Source of the DNA: Anaerofustis butyriciformans
GTDB taxonomy: Bacteria; Bacillota; Clostridia; Eubacteriales; Anaerofustaceae
Assembly (NCBI RefSeq): GCF_036289385.1
Contig: NZ_JAYFFH010000001.1
Location: 62,001-126,000, forward strand
DNA: 64,000 nucleotides
Direction: 5' to 3'
This document shows, piece by piece, positions 52,973 through 62,158 of the stretch (the stretch's first letter is position 1; each line of letters opens with the position of its first letter). A model generated the notes under the pieces. It did no database searches. It was not told the DNA's origin and was given only the letters and a program-made list of their open reading frames with translations. The position numbers and the translations under genes are program-made.

Positions 52973-54083
52973 AAGCATCTTTCCAAACTTCTGTTGCTAT
53001 TTCTTTTACAAGTTGTAATTTTTTAAATTGGTCTTCTTCTGTTATGTTATTTCCGTCTTCTGTTGAAGAGAAACCACACTGTGGACTTAAACATAATCTT
53101 TCAAGAGGAATGTATTTGCTTGCTTCTTTTATTCTTTCTTTTATTACTTCTTTATCTTCCAAAGTTCCTTCTTTACTTGTAATAAGACCAAGTACAAGTT
53201 TACCTTCTTTTAATTTCTTTATTGGTTCAAAAGAGCCTGCTCTGTCTGTATCGTATTCAAGGAAAAATCCGTCAAATGGAGCTTTAAATATATAATCTTC
53301 AACGAAAGAATAATCTCCTTCATATAACCAGCTGCTTTTGAAGTTTCCTCTACAACAATGTGTAGTTATTGTCATATCGTCAGGTCTATTTTTAAGAGAG
53401 TTTACCGTGATTTCTGCGAAGTCTTTTACTAAATTTTTTGTATCTATTCCTTTTTCTTCCAAAGCTTTTCTTTGTCCTTCGCTAAATAATGCACCCCAAG
53501 CAGTATCATCAAATTGAAGATATCTGCATCCTGCGTCATAATATGCTTGTATTGCATCTTGATATACTTTTGCTATATCTTCTTTTAATTTTTCAATAGA
53601 TGTATAATTTGTGTCTTTTTTAAATAAATCAGAATTTACAACTCCGGAATAATAAATCATGTTAGGTCCCGGAATTGTTGTTTTTGCAACAGCATCATCC
53701 CCGCATAATTCTTTTAAATATTTAAAGTCATAAAGGAATGGGTGGTCTTTTGGGAAAGAAATTGTATCTTTAACATAGTAAGATTTTAATTTGTTCATTG
53801 TTCCTTGAAATTTACCTTGCATATCTAAAACGTAAGTCTTTATGCCATTTAAGTGAGCGATAAAATCATAATGCCAGTATTCTCTGTTAAATTCTCCGTC
53901 TGTAATTGCTTTTAAGCCGATTTCTTTTTGTTTTTCAACAATTTTTTTTATTTCTTCTCTTTCGATTTTTTTATAATCTTCAAAAGAAATACTTTCATTT
54001 TCTAAATTTTTCTTTGCTTCTTTAAGTGTATTTGTTCTAAGTAGGCTTCCTACTTGGTCATATCTGAATGGTCCTTTTGTCAT
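52971..54083 (-). CDS. Cobalamin-independent methionine synthase family protein (YxjG/YxjH type)
   Basis: A 370-residue cytoplasmic TIM-barrel protein matching the catalytic half of MetE. FRYDQVGSLLR at the N-terminus is typical of YxjG/YxjH. Likely zinc ligands are present: His and Cys in TTHCCRGNF near residue 240, Glu in FFLEYD near 275, and Cys in LSPQCGFSS near 335. YLQFDDTAWG near 190 matches the homocysteine-site aspartate loop. It probably makes methionine from homocysteine, methyl donor uncertain. No S-box leader is seen in the 60-base leader. SD CGGAGGT. Sits between two glucosaminidase paralogues. Confidence 0.88.
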   Translation of the reverse strand: MTKGPFRYDQVGSLLRTNTLKEAKKNLENESISFEDYKKIEREEIKKIVEKQKEIGLKAITDGEFNREYWHYDFIAHLNGIKTYVLDMQGKFQGTMNKLKSYYVKDTISFPKDHPFLYDFKYLKELCGDDAVAKTTIPGPNMIYYSGVVNSDLFKKDTNYTSIEKLKEDIAKVYQDAIQAYYDAGCRYLQFDDTAWGALFSEGQRKALEEKGIDTKNLVKDFAEITVNSLKNRPDDMTITTHCCRGNFKSSWLYEGDYSFVEDYIFKAPFDGFFLEYDTDRAGSFEPIKKLKEGKLVLGLITSKEGTLEDKEVIKERIKEASKYIPLERLCLSPQCGFSSTEDGNNITEEDQFKKLQLVKEIATEVWKDA

Positions 54084-54113
54084 TTTTAATACCTCCGAGT
54101 TAATATGTTATTT

Positions 54114-54142
54114 ATTATACTCCTATTTTTTTTGTTTGTATA
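54114..54142 (-). promoter_or_regulatory. Putative promoter of the MetE-like gene
   Basis: On the minus strand TATACA (54142-54137) and consensus TATAAT (54119-54114), spacer 17. Confidence 0.5.
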
Positions 54143-54215
54143 ATATATAAATTTATGGATTTGATATAGTTTAAAGTTATATCAAATATAATATTGTCTT
54201 GTATTATGTATATAA

Positions 54216-54248
54216 AAAATAGGATAAGAATATTTCTTATCCTATTTT
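54216..54248 (-). terminator. Terminator of the second glucosaminidase gene
   Basis: 15-bp arms AAAATAGGATAAGAA (54216-54230) and its complement (54234-54248), loop TAT; overlaps the stop codon at 54242-54244. Confidence 0.8.
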
Positions 54249-56935
54249 AAAGTAAGTTTTTTAGGGTATGTATATGTGTAATCATAATGAATGAATTTAA
54301 CGGTATATTTATCCTTAGCAAGGAGTTTATTTTTAAAGCTTCCGTAATTTCCATATCCTTTAAATGTTACGGCGCATCTTGTGTTTTCCTTTTTAGTTGT
54401 AAATTTATAGGATGCAACAAGTTGGTTTTTAGAATTATATATTTTTATATAACTGTTACCTGTAACGTTTGGATACATGGATAATACCGTTGAATTTTTT
54501 CTTACTATTGATGTTTTTGAAATATCCGTTTTAAGTTTTATTGTTTTCATATCAACGGATAGTTTTGTAGGGTATGTATATGTATAGTCGCCATGGGTAA
54601 ATTTAACTGTATAAGTTCCTTTAGCAAGAGTTTTACCGTTATATTTACTGTAATTACCAACTCCTGTAAATGTTGTATATAAATATGTGTTGGCCTTTTT
54701 ATTTGTAAAAGTATAAGAGTATACAAGTTCGTTTTTAGAATTATATATTCTTATAAGGCTTGTTCCCGGTCTGTTTGGAGTCATTGATAATGTGGCTTTG
54801 CTTTTATACTTTAATGTAGTTTTGCTTACATCAGTTAAAAGTTTTGTTGCTTTTGAATACAGTTTTGTTTGATACGAGTTTGAAGATACGCTTTTCCCGT
54901 TTGCTGTAAGGGTAAGTTTTATATTATAAGTTGTACCACTTGAGCTGGTACTTACATAACTTCCTGTTTTATATCCTACTGTATTTTTCTTTGTAGTTTT
55001 TCCGTCCCATGTGAAAGTTACGGAGGTTTGAGATGTAGAGTTTATGGTTTTTGTTTGTCTTGCAACAAGTTTATTGTTTTTGTCGTATACGTTAAATGTA
55101 AGAGTTGCTCCTTTTACGTTTGAGGTAGCTTTTGTTGTTACTTTAAACTCGTTTTTATATCCCGGAGTGAAACCGTAACTTAAAGAAGGGGAGAAACTTG
55201 GTGTTGTAAGAGAAAGTTTTACCGTTGATGTTGAACTTCCCGTATCTGATAAAGTTTTCCCTTGTCTTACTATTTTTACGTATTTTTTAGGAATATATCC
55301 CACTGATTTTGTATAGTCATATTCATATGAATATGTACAGATATTTCCTATAACTCCCATTTCAGTTTGAACTTTATAGAAATCTCCGCTTGAGCCTATT
55401 ATTACAAGAGGAATTCCCGTAGGTTCTGAAAGTGATTTTGTGGCAAGTTTGTAAAATGCTTTTGAGCTTGTTGAAGGGTTTTGGTATACATAGCATGTAC
55501 TTGTGGAAATACCTATTGTATATTTTTCATAGTCCTTTGAGCCCAGTAGTTTATTCTGCTGATAAGCTATTCCGCCGATTTTTTCACCATGATATGGGTC
55601 TGATGCGTATTTTACATTTACTCCTATTTTTTTATTTCCTGGAGAAGTTCCATAATATCTGAAGTCAGAATCCGCATCAAAATAGCCTCTGCTTAAATGT
55701 CTGTATGCGTGTTCTTCGATACATTTTGCAACACTTGAGAAAGAGTAAGCATTGTCTGGATTTGAGTCGTAAGCTGCTATACCGAAAAGATTGTTTCTGT
55801 TTATAGCATACCAGCTTGTTCCGTAAGCACTTTCAAGATTTGCAAATGAAAGTTCAAGCAAAGCATTTATTCCATATTTGTTTTGTGCATTTATTAAAGC
55901 ACTTCCTTGGTTTCTAAGTTTTGAAGATGATGAATAGTTGCTTATTCTGTTGTTTAACTCACTAGCAGTATAGCTTGTTTTACTTCTGTAAGGAAGGTAT
56001 GTATAGTATGGATAGTATGTTCCTGCTTTTGAACTTGAAGTAAGATAAGCATCTGTATAGAAGTTCACTCCGTCCATACTATAATAATTTGTTCCTTTTT
56101 TCATAAAAGAAGGAGCTTTATCCACAACGAAGCTAGAAAGGGAAGTTTGTTCTCCGCTTTCAAAATAATTTGTTCTGCTTGGATTTGTAAGAGTTGATAT
56201 TGTATGAACCAAATCTCCGCTTGAGTTTACGCTGTAATATCCGTATGAATATTTTTTAGTTGAACTTGAAGCAGATTTATATACTCCTGATATTATGCTT
56301 CTTGGTACCAATGTAAGATTTGCGGAAGAAGTATAATTTGTTATACCGCTTATTCCTATTTTACATTTTGACTGTGTTGATGATAAATAAGAAGAAGAGT
56401 AGTAATATACTTCATGGTTATTTGAAACATAAGGTTTGCTTCCCGCATAATTTTAATCCATTGTTAAAGTCGCTGAAGAAGTGCTTATATAGGCTCTTCC
56501 TGTTTTCATTGCTATTATTTTGTTTGAATTATTCATTATGCACATACCATAAGCTTTTGTTGTGTCACTATTTATATATGAGTTATAATATTCATTCATT
56601 TTGTTTAAGGCATCGTTAAAGTCAGAATAACTTTTAAGCTCTTTAAAAGTTACTTTTGAAGCGTATTTATCAGAGCTGTTTGCTTTTGATGCATAAACAT
56701 ATCCCACTTTGAAATATGTTGTTGCTCTCGCTTTTACTCCTTCGTCTTCATTTGTACTTTGAGTAAATTCTTCAGGTGGTGTACTGCCTTTATAATCTTT
56801 TTCATTCAAAGCTTCGTTTTGTACAAATTCAGGGATTTCTTCTGTTTGAATATCTTCATTTGCAAAAACAAATGCATTTGAAATAATTAAAAATAATATT
56901 ATTAAAAATGGAATTAATTTCTTTTTCAGTTTCAT
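54242..56935 (-). pseudogene. Glucosaminidase paralogue interrupted by one in-frame TAA
   Basis: The frame from ATG at 56935 runs 160 codons, meets TAA at 56455-56453, and then continues in the same frame without another stop to TAG at 54242-54244 (898 codons in all). Residues before the stop hold a signal peptide and the N-terminal region; those after hold the GH73 domain (LLELSFANLESAYGTSW), SH3-like and Ig-like parts, and two C-terminal repeats, one more than the paralogue at 50473-52851. There is no frameshift. An internal TTG at 56311-56309 has no good SD. Most likely a recent nonsense mutation; read-through or a sequencing error are alternatives. Confidence 0.8.
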
Positions 56936-57067
56936 TATGTCCTCTAAAATTTTGCGTATTACACAAGATTATACAGTATCATACATTTTATTACAACAAA
57001 AAAATACATTTACTTTTAATAAAATAAAAAGTATAATTAAATAATCAAATAATAAAAGAGGATAAAA

Positions 57068-57799
57068 ATGATAACATCTAAAACAAATAAATTAATTAAA
57101 CTTATAAAAAGTTTAGAAAAGAAAAAATATAGAGATAAGAACAATATGTATATTCTTGAAGGAAGGAAGTTTGTTCTTGATGCAATAAACGGGGGAGGGA
57201 ATATTAAATATATCATTGCAACCCCTGATTATGTGAAAGACTATAAAGATGCAATAGAAGTAAGCGAGGAAGTTTTTGATTATATTTCAACCACCAAAAC
57301 ACCTCAAGGGGTTCTTGCAGTTTTAGAAATAGAGTATAAAACGTTAGATGATATAAAGGAAAGTGCTAATATATTATACCTTGATAATCTGCAAGACAGC
57401 GAAAATGTCGGAGGGCTTATAAGAAGCAGTGTTTGTGCTGATTTTGACGGTGTTATAATAACAAAAACAACCGCTTCTCCTTTTTCTGCAAAGGCAGTAA
57501 GAGCCAGTGCAGGAAGTATTTTAAATACAAAAATAATTAAAGATGAAGATTATGTTGTTTTAAATGAATTAAAAGAAAAAGGGTTTGAGATTATCGCTTC
57601 TACTTTAAAGGGAAGTGAGAAGAATGATTTTAATAGTAAAAAGAATGTGCTTATTGTAGGGAACGAAGGAAACGGAATAAGTGATGAATGTCTTACATAT
57701 GCAACTAAAGAAGTAAAGATTCCAATGAGCGGAAAGTGCGAATCTTTAAATGCAAACGTAAGCGGTGCAATACTTATGTATAAAATTTATGGATATTAA
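57068..57799 (+). CDS. TrmH/SpoU-family RNA 2'-O-methyltransferase
   Basis: A 243-residue SPOUT methyltransferase using SAM to methylate a ribose in rRNA or tRNA. The N-terminal substrate-binding domain has KKKYRDKNNMYILEGRKFV; the trefoil-knot catalytic domain has DNLQDSENVGGLIRSS (motif 1, with N and R), VGNEGNGISDE (motif 2) and IPMSGKCESLNANVSGAI (motif 3, with the SLN core). It resembles Bacillus YsgA. SD AAGAGGAT at 57055-57062. Single gene, terminator shared with clpX. Confidence 0.92.
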   Translation: MITSKTNKLIKLIKSLEKKKYRDKNNMYILEGRKFVLDAINGGGNIKYIIATPDYVKDYKDAIEVSEEVFDYISTTKTPQGVLAVLEIEYKTLDDIKESANILYLDNLQDSENVGGLIRSSVCADFDGVIITKTTASPFSAKAVRASAGSILNTKIIKDEDYVVLNELKEKGFEIIASTLKGSEKNDFNSKKNVLIVGNEGNGISDECLTYATKEVKIPMSGKCESLNANVSGAILMYKIYGY

Positions 57800-57827
57800 A
57801 AAAAGACCGAATAATCGGTCTTTTTTA
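57798..57827. terminator. Bidirectional terminator, methyltransferase / clpX
   Basis: 13-bp stem AAAAAAAGACCGA / TCGGTCTTTTTT, loop ATAA. Confidence 0.9.
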
Positions 57828-59078
57828 TTGTGCTTTTTTATCGAAAGCTTCTTTAACCATTTCTTTAGTAATGGTAATATCTTTCACATCTTCATTGTTT
57901 GGAGCTTCGTACATAACATCAAGCATAATATCTTCAAGTATGCTTCTAAGTCCTCTTGCTCCTGTTTCTCTTTTAACTGTTTCGCTGGCAATTAAATCTA
58001 TTGCATCTTTATCAAAATGAAGATTTACATCATCAAGACTTAATAAGTATTTATATTGTTTGATTAAAGCATTTTTAGGTTTTGTTAGGATATTTATAAG
58101 TGCTTCTTCATCAAGTTTTTTAAGAGATGCACTTATAGGAAGTCTTCCTACAAGTTCAGGAATCAAACCGTATTTTACAAAGTCTTGAGGTTGTGCCATG
58201 CTTAAAAGTTCATCAGATGATTTATCTTTGCTTCCTTCTATATCATTTCCAAAGCCCATTGAGTGGGTACCGAGTCTTTTTTTGATTACTTCGTCAAGTC
58301 CGTCAAAAGCTCCGCCGCAGATAAACAAGATATCTTTTGTATCAATTTGAATGAAATCTTGATGAGGATGTTTTCTTCCTCCTTGAGGAGGTACGTTTGC
58401 AACAGTTCCTTCAAGTATTTTAAGAAGTGCTTGTTGAACACCTTCACCGCTTACATCTCTTGTTATTGATGTGTTTTCGCTTTTTCTTGCGATTTTGTCG
58501 ATTTCATCTATATATATTATACCTTTTTGAGCAAGTTCAATATTATAATCTGCTGCTTGGATAAGTCTAAGTAAGATGTTTTCAACGTCTTCTCCAACGT
58601 ATCCTGCTTCTGTAAGTGCTGTTGCATCAGCTATTGCAAAAGGAACTTTAAGTATTTTTGCAAGGGTAGATGCAAGAAGAGTTTTACCGCTTCCGGTAGG
58701 TCCTGTAAGCAAGATATTGCTTTTTTGAAGTTCAACCTCGTTATCTTCTTTTTGTTTATCAGTAACGTTTATTCTCTTATAGTGATTATAAACTGCAACC
58801 GCTAAAGTTTTCTTTGCTTCGTCTTGTCCGATAACATAATCATCAAGTAATTCTTTTATTCTTTTTGGTTTTTCAACTTCATTTAGATTTGGAGTTAGAG
58901 TATCTGTAAATTCTTCATCGTCATATAATGTTTCGTTGAACATTTCGCTGCATAAAGCGATACATTCATTACAGATGAAAACTCCAGGTCCGGCTACTAA
59001 ACTTTTAACTTCAGATTGACTTTTACCGCAAAACGAACAATGGTTTTGGTTTTCGTAATTGTTATTTTCGTCACTCAT
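57825..59078 (-). CDS. clpX: ATP-dependent Clp protease ATPase subunit ClpX
   Basis: A 417-residue AAA+ unfoldase that feeds substrates to ClpP. The N-terminal C4 zinc finger is CSFCGKSQ ... FICNECIALC (residues about 17-46). Walker A is GPTGSGKTLLA near 120, Walker B IIYIDEIDKIA near 190, and the ClpP-contacting IGF-type loop is here MGFGNDIEG near 268. The C-terminal sensor-2 part has GARGLRSILEDIMLD. Third gene of tig-clpP-clpX, 18 bases after clpP. Confidence 0.97.
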   Translation of the reverse strand: MSDENNNYENQNHCSFCGKSQSEVKSLVAGPGVFICNECIALCSEMFNETLYDDEEFTDTLTPNLNEVEKPKRIKELLDDYVIGQDEAKKTLAVAVYNHYKRINVTDKQKEDNEVELQKSNILLTGPTGSGKTLLASTLAKILKVPFAIADATALTEAGYVGEDVENILLRLIQAADYNIELAQKGIIYIDEIDKIARKSENTSITRDVSGEGVQQALLKILEGTVANVPPQGGRKHPHQDFIQIDTKDILFICGGAFDGLDEVIKKRLGTHSMGFGNDIEGSKDKSSDELLSMAQPQDFVKYGLIPELVGRLPISASLKKLDEEALINILTKPKNALIKQYKYLLSLDDVNLHFDKDAIDLIASETVKRETGARGLRSILEDIMLDVMYEAPNNEDVKDITITKEMVKEAFDKKAQ

Positions 59079-59096
59079 TATAATAGCCCTCCTTTA

Positions 59097-59678
59097 TTAT
59101 CTTTTTTCAAAGACCTTATCTATTAAGCCGTATTCCATAGCTTCTTTTGCACTCATAAAGTTATCTCTGTCGGTATCTTTTTCGATTGTTTTTAATGTTT
59201 TTCCTGTTTGTTTGCTAAGTATTTTGTTTATGTCTTCTTTAATTTTCAAAAGTCTTCTTGCATGGATTTCAACATCGCTGCTTTGACCTTGGAAACCGCC
59301 AAGAGGCTGATGAATCATAACTTCGCTGTTTGGAAGGGCAATTCTTTTTCCCTTTGTTCCGCAAGCAAGCAAGAATGCACCCATTGATGCTGCCATACCG
59401 ATACATATTGTAGATACATCGCATTTGATGTAATTCATTGTATCATATATAGCCATACCGGCAGTTACACTTCCTCCCGGAGAGTTGATGTAAAGTTGAA
59501 TGTCTTTTGAGCTGTCTTGAGCTTCCAAAAATAACATTTCTGCAACAACAAGGTTTGCAACCTCGTCGTTTATTTCTCCGGTTAAAAATATAATTCTGTC
59601 TTTAAGTAATCTTGAGTAGATATCATAAGAGCGTTCTGCTCTACCTTCATTTTCCACTACCATTGGAATTAATGGCAT
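59097..59678 (-). CDS. clpP: ATP-dependent Clp protease proteolytic subunit ClpP
   Basis: A 193-residue serine protease forming tetradecameric barrels. Catalytic triad is visible: Ser in GMAASMGAFLLA near residue 97, His in MIHQPLGG near 122, and Asp in DTDRDNFMSA near 170. The N-terminus IPMVVENEGRAERSYDIYSRLL is the usual one after processing. Located between trigger factor and clpX in one operon, 24 bases after tig. Confidence 0.97.
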   Translation of the reverse strand: MPLIPMVVENEGRAERSYDIYSRLLKDRIIFLTGEINDEVANLVVAEMLFLEAQDSSKDIQLYINSPGGSVTAGMAIYDTMNYIKCDVSTICIGMAASMGAFLLACGTKGKRIALPNSEVMIHQPLGGFQGQSSDVEIHARRLLKIKEDINKILSKQTGKTLKTIEKDTDRDNFMSAKEAMEYGLIDKVFEKR

Positions 59679-59702
59679 AAAAAGTACCTCCGTATTGTAG
59701 AA

Positions 59703-61022
59703 TTATTTTGCTTCTTCTTCTTTTACCTTGGCATTTTCAATTAGGAAATCAAATAATTTTCTTTGTTTGATGAAGTTGTTGATATAATCTTTTGTTGTAT
59801 CATCCATTGTTTTTTTGAAGTCTTCAACTTTTTGATTATAAGCTTTTGCAAAGTTTGCGATTTCTTCTTCAACTTCTTCATCTGTTGCTTCAAAGTTTTC
59901 AACTTCCATAAGTTTTGTAAGTACCAATTCTTGTTTTACGTCATGTTCAGCTTGTTCTTCGAATAATTTCATGAAATCATCTTCGTTTTTGCCGCCGTTT
60001 TGACTTTTCATTACATCATAGTATGTTTTAGGGTCAATTCCGCTTTGCATGATTTGTTGTTCAAATTGAGCTTTTACGTCTTCTGCTTTTCTTTCGATCA
60101 TGCATTTTGGAATATCAATTTCAGTGTTGTTGCAAACTTCTTCAACGATTGTGTTGATAGCTGCTCCTCTTAAATTGTTTTCTCTTTGTTGTTTGATTGT
60201 TGCTTTTAAGTCTTCTTTGTATTCATCAAGAGTATCGAATTCGCTTACGTCAGCTGCGAAATCATCATCAAGTTCAGGAAGTTCTTTTGCTTTTACTTCA
60301 TGGATTTTTACTTTGAATACACTGTCTTTTCCTGCTAAATCAGGAGCATGGTATTCTTCAGGGAATTTTACGTTAACATCAACTTCTTCACCAGCTTTTT
60401 TACCGATAAGTTGATCTTCAAATCCAGGAATGAAAGAGTTGCTTCCAAGAACTAATGGATAGTTTTCGCCTTTTCCTCCTTCAAAAGCTTCATCTCCTAC
60501 GAAACCTTCAAAGTCGATAACAACTGTATCTCCTTCTTTACTTTCTGTGTCTTCAACGCTTACTAATCTTGCGTTTTGTTCTCTTACTCTGTTAAGTTCG
60601 TCTTCAACGTCTTTTTCTGTTACTTCGTATTCGATAGGGTATATTTCGATACCTTTGTATTCGCCAAGTTCAAATTCAGGTTCTAATTCAACTTCAATAG
60701 TAAATGTAGCACCTTCTTCTTTGCTTATGCTGTCTAATTTTGTCATTGAAGGCATATTTACTGGTTTTAAATCATGTTCTTTGATAGCTTGTTCGTATTC
60801 AGCTGGGAAAGCTTCGTCTAAAGCATCTTCAAAGAATATTCCTTCACCGAATTTTCTTTCAATAATTTGTCTTGGGGCTTTTCCTTTTCTAAAACCGTCA
60901 ATGCTGAATTTACCTTTGTTTTTTTTGTATGCAGCATCGATAGCTTTGTTAAAATCTTCTGCGGAAACAGTAATTGTAATTGTTGCCACATTGTTTTCTT
61001 TTTTATCTAATATTGAACTCAT
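59703..61022 (-). CDS. tig: Trigger factor
   Basis: A 439-residue ribosome-bound chaperone. The N-terminal ribosome-docking domain has the GFRKGKAPRQ signature near residue 45 (here DGFRKGKAPRQII). The peptidyl-prolyl isomerase (FKBP-like) domain spans about 150-245 with VVIDFEGFVGDEAFEGGKGENY. The C-terminal helical arms complete the protein. SD AGGAGGT at 61031-61037 on the minus strand. First gene of the tig-clpP-clpX operon. Confidence 0.96.
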   Translation of the reverse strand: MSSILDKKENNVATITITVSAEDFNKAIDAAYKKNKGKFSIDGFRKGKAPRQIIERKFGEGIFFEDALDEAFPAEYEQAIKEHDLKPVNMPSMTKLDSISKEEGATFTIEVELEPEFELGEYKGIEIYPIEYEVTEKDVEDELNRVREQNARLVSVEDTESKEGDTVVIDFEGFVGDEAFEGGKGENYPLVLGSNSFIPGFEDQLIGKKAGEEVDVNVKFPEEYHAPDLAGKDSVFKVKIHEVKAKELPELDDDFAADVSEFDTLDEYKEDLKATIKQQRENNLRGAAINTIVEEVCNNTEIDIPKCMIERKAEDVKAQFEQQIMQSGIDPKTYYDVMKSQNGGKNEDDFMKLFEEQAEHDVKQELVLTKLMEVENFEATDEEVEEEIANFAKAYNQKVEDFKKTMDDTTKDYINNFIKQRKLFDFLIENAKVKEEEAK

Positions 61023-61062
61023 TTATAATTTTACCTCCTAAGTCCCATCTAATCAAAATAGT

Positions 61063-61090
61063 ATTATATCATAAATGACGAGAAATTCAA
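61063..61090 (-). promoter_or_regulatory. Putative sigma-A promoter of tig-clpP-clpX
   Basis: On the minus strand TTGAAT (61090-61085) and consensus TATAAT (61068-61063), spacer 16. No CtsR-type operator is evident around it. Confidence 0.5.
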
Positions 61091-61152
61091 GGTTTACGAG
61101 AGTTTTGTTTGTAATATATGTTTATTTTTTTTGTTTTTTTTATAAATTCATA

Positions 61153-62037
61153 TTACCTTTTGATTTTAGCTATTTCTTTTTCAATTTCTTGTAAAAATTT
61201 TTCTTTTACTTTTGAAAAAATTTCCTGTTTTCTCCATGCAAAAACCACTCCTACTTCCATTTTGGGTTTTAGGGGAATAAAAACTAAATTGTTTTCTTTT
61301 GTGCCTTGAATTATCTTATCTAAGCAAAGAGCATATCCTATGTCTTCCATAACCATTAAAGATGCATTATATAAAAGATTATATGTTGCTTTTATGTTTA
61401 AAGATTCAAAATCACCGGAAATAAAACCGCTGAATTCATTTTTTACTATTTGCTGTGAAGATATTATAAGAGGAAGTTTTTTTAAATCTTCCTTTGTTAT
61501 ATAGTCTTTTTTTGCGATTTCGCTATCTTTTTTTGCTAAAATTCCCCATGTATCATGATAAGGAAGTTTTATGTAGTTATATTTTTTTATGTTTACAGGC
61601 TCAATGAAAAGGGCAAAGTCCAAAAGACCTTTATCCAGTTTTTCTCTTATGTCGTTGGAATTTCCGCTGGTTATGTGAAACTTTACGTCATGTTGTTTAG
61701 AGAAGTTTTTCATTGCTTTTGCTATCATTCTTACAGAGTATGATTCACCGCAGCCTATATATATCTCTCCCTTTAAATTTTGTCCTAAATATAACATTTC
61801 TTCTTTTGTTTTGTTTGTAAGCTCTATTATTTCTTTTGCTCGTTTTTGTAAAATTCTTCCTTCTTCTGTTAATGTTATTTTCCTTCCTCTGATAAAAAGA
61901 GTTTTCCCAAGCTCCTCTTCAAGTTCTTTGATTTGTCTTGAAAGAGGAGGTTGGGTCATATTTAAGACTTTTGCGGCAGAAGAGATACTTTCTTCTTTTG
62001 CAACGGTTAAAAAATAATTTAGTACTTTTATATCCAT
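61153..62037 (-). CDS. LysR-family transcriptional regulator
   Basis: A 294-residue regulator. The N-terminal winged HTH has YFLTVAKEESISSAAKVLNMTQPPLSRQIKELE and continues TLFIRGRKITLTEEG, the canonical LTTR pattern. The C-terminal part is a type-2 periplasmic-binding-like ligand domain (about residues 90-294), ligand unknown. It is divergent from an acetyltransferase gene 121 bases away, and an ATAC-N7-GTAT dyad lies just upstream of its start, so autoregulation and control of the neighbour are likely by family habit. Confidence 0.93.
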   Translation of the reverse strand: MDIKVLNYFLTVAKEESISSAAKVLNMTQPPLSRQIKELEEELGKTLFIRGRKITLTEEGRILQKRAKEIIELTNKTKEEMLYLGQNLKGEIYIGCGESYSVRMIAKAMKNFSKQHDVKFHITSGNSNDIREKLDKGLLDFALFIEPVNIKKYNYIKLPYHDTWGILAKKDSEIAKKDYITKEDLKKLPLIISSQQIVKNEFSGFISGDFESLNIKATYNLLYNASLMVMEDIGYALCLDKIIQGTKENNLVFIPLKPKMEVGVVFAWRKQEIFSKVKEKFLQEIEKEIAKIKR

Positions 62038-62056
62038 TTAAACGCTCCTTTATAAG

Positions 62057-62073
62057 TATACTTTTAAAGTATA
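62057..62073. promoter_or_regulatory. LysR-type operator (TATACTT-N3-AAGTATA)
   Basis: Perfect 7-bp dyad TATACTT (62057-62063) and AAGTATA (62067-62073). It contains ATAC-N7-GTAT, a form of the T-N11-A LysR box, and overlaps a minus-strand TATACT -10 element of the LysR gene. Confidence 0.6.
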
Positions 62074-62095
62074 TTATCTTATATAATATATATAT

Positions 62096-62124
62096 TTGAT
62101 ATTATAGCATTTAGGATTTATAAT
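62096..62124 (+). promoter_or_regulatory. Putative sigma-A promoter of the acetyltransferase
   Basis: TTGATA at 62096-62101 (5 of 6) and consensus TATAAT at 62119-62124, spacer 17, about 35 bases before the start. Confidence 0.65.
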
Positions 62125-62158
62125 TGAAAGAGAAGTAGTTTATTAAAAAGGAGATAAC

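Noticed and set aside
54084..54241. S-box (SAM) riboswitch before the MetE-like gene
   Set aside because: The putative promoter leaves a leader of only about 25-30 bases, and none of the conserved S-box stems is visible.
60547..61041. 164-codon plus-strand frame opposite trigger factor
   Set aside because: Ser/Leu-rich antisense shadow of tig, without SD.
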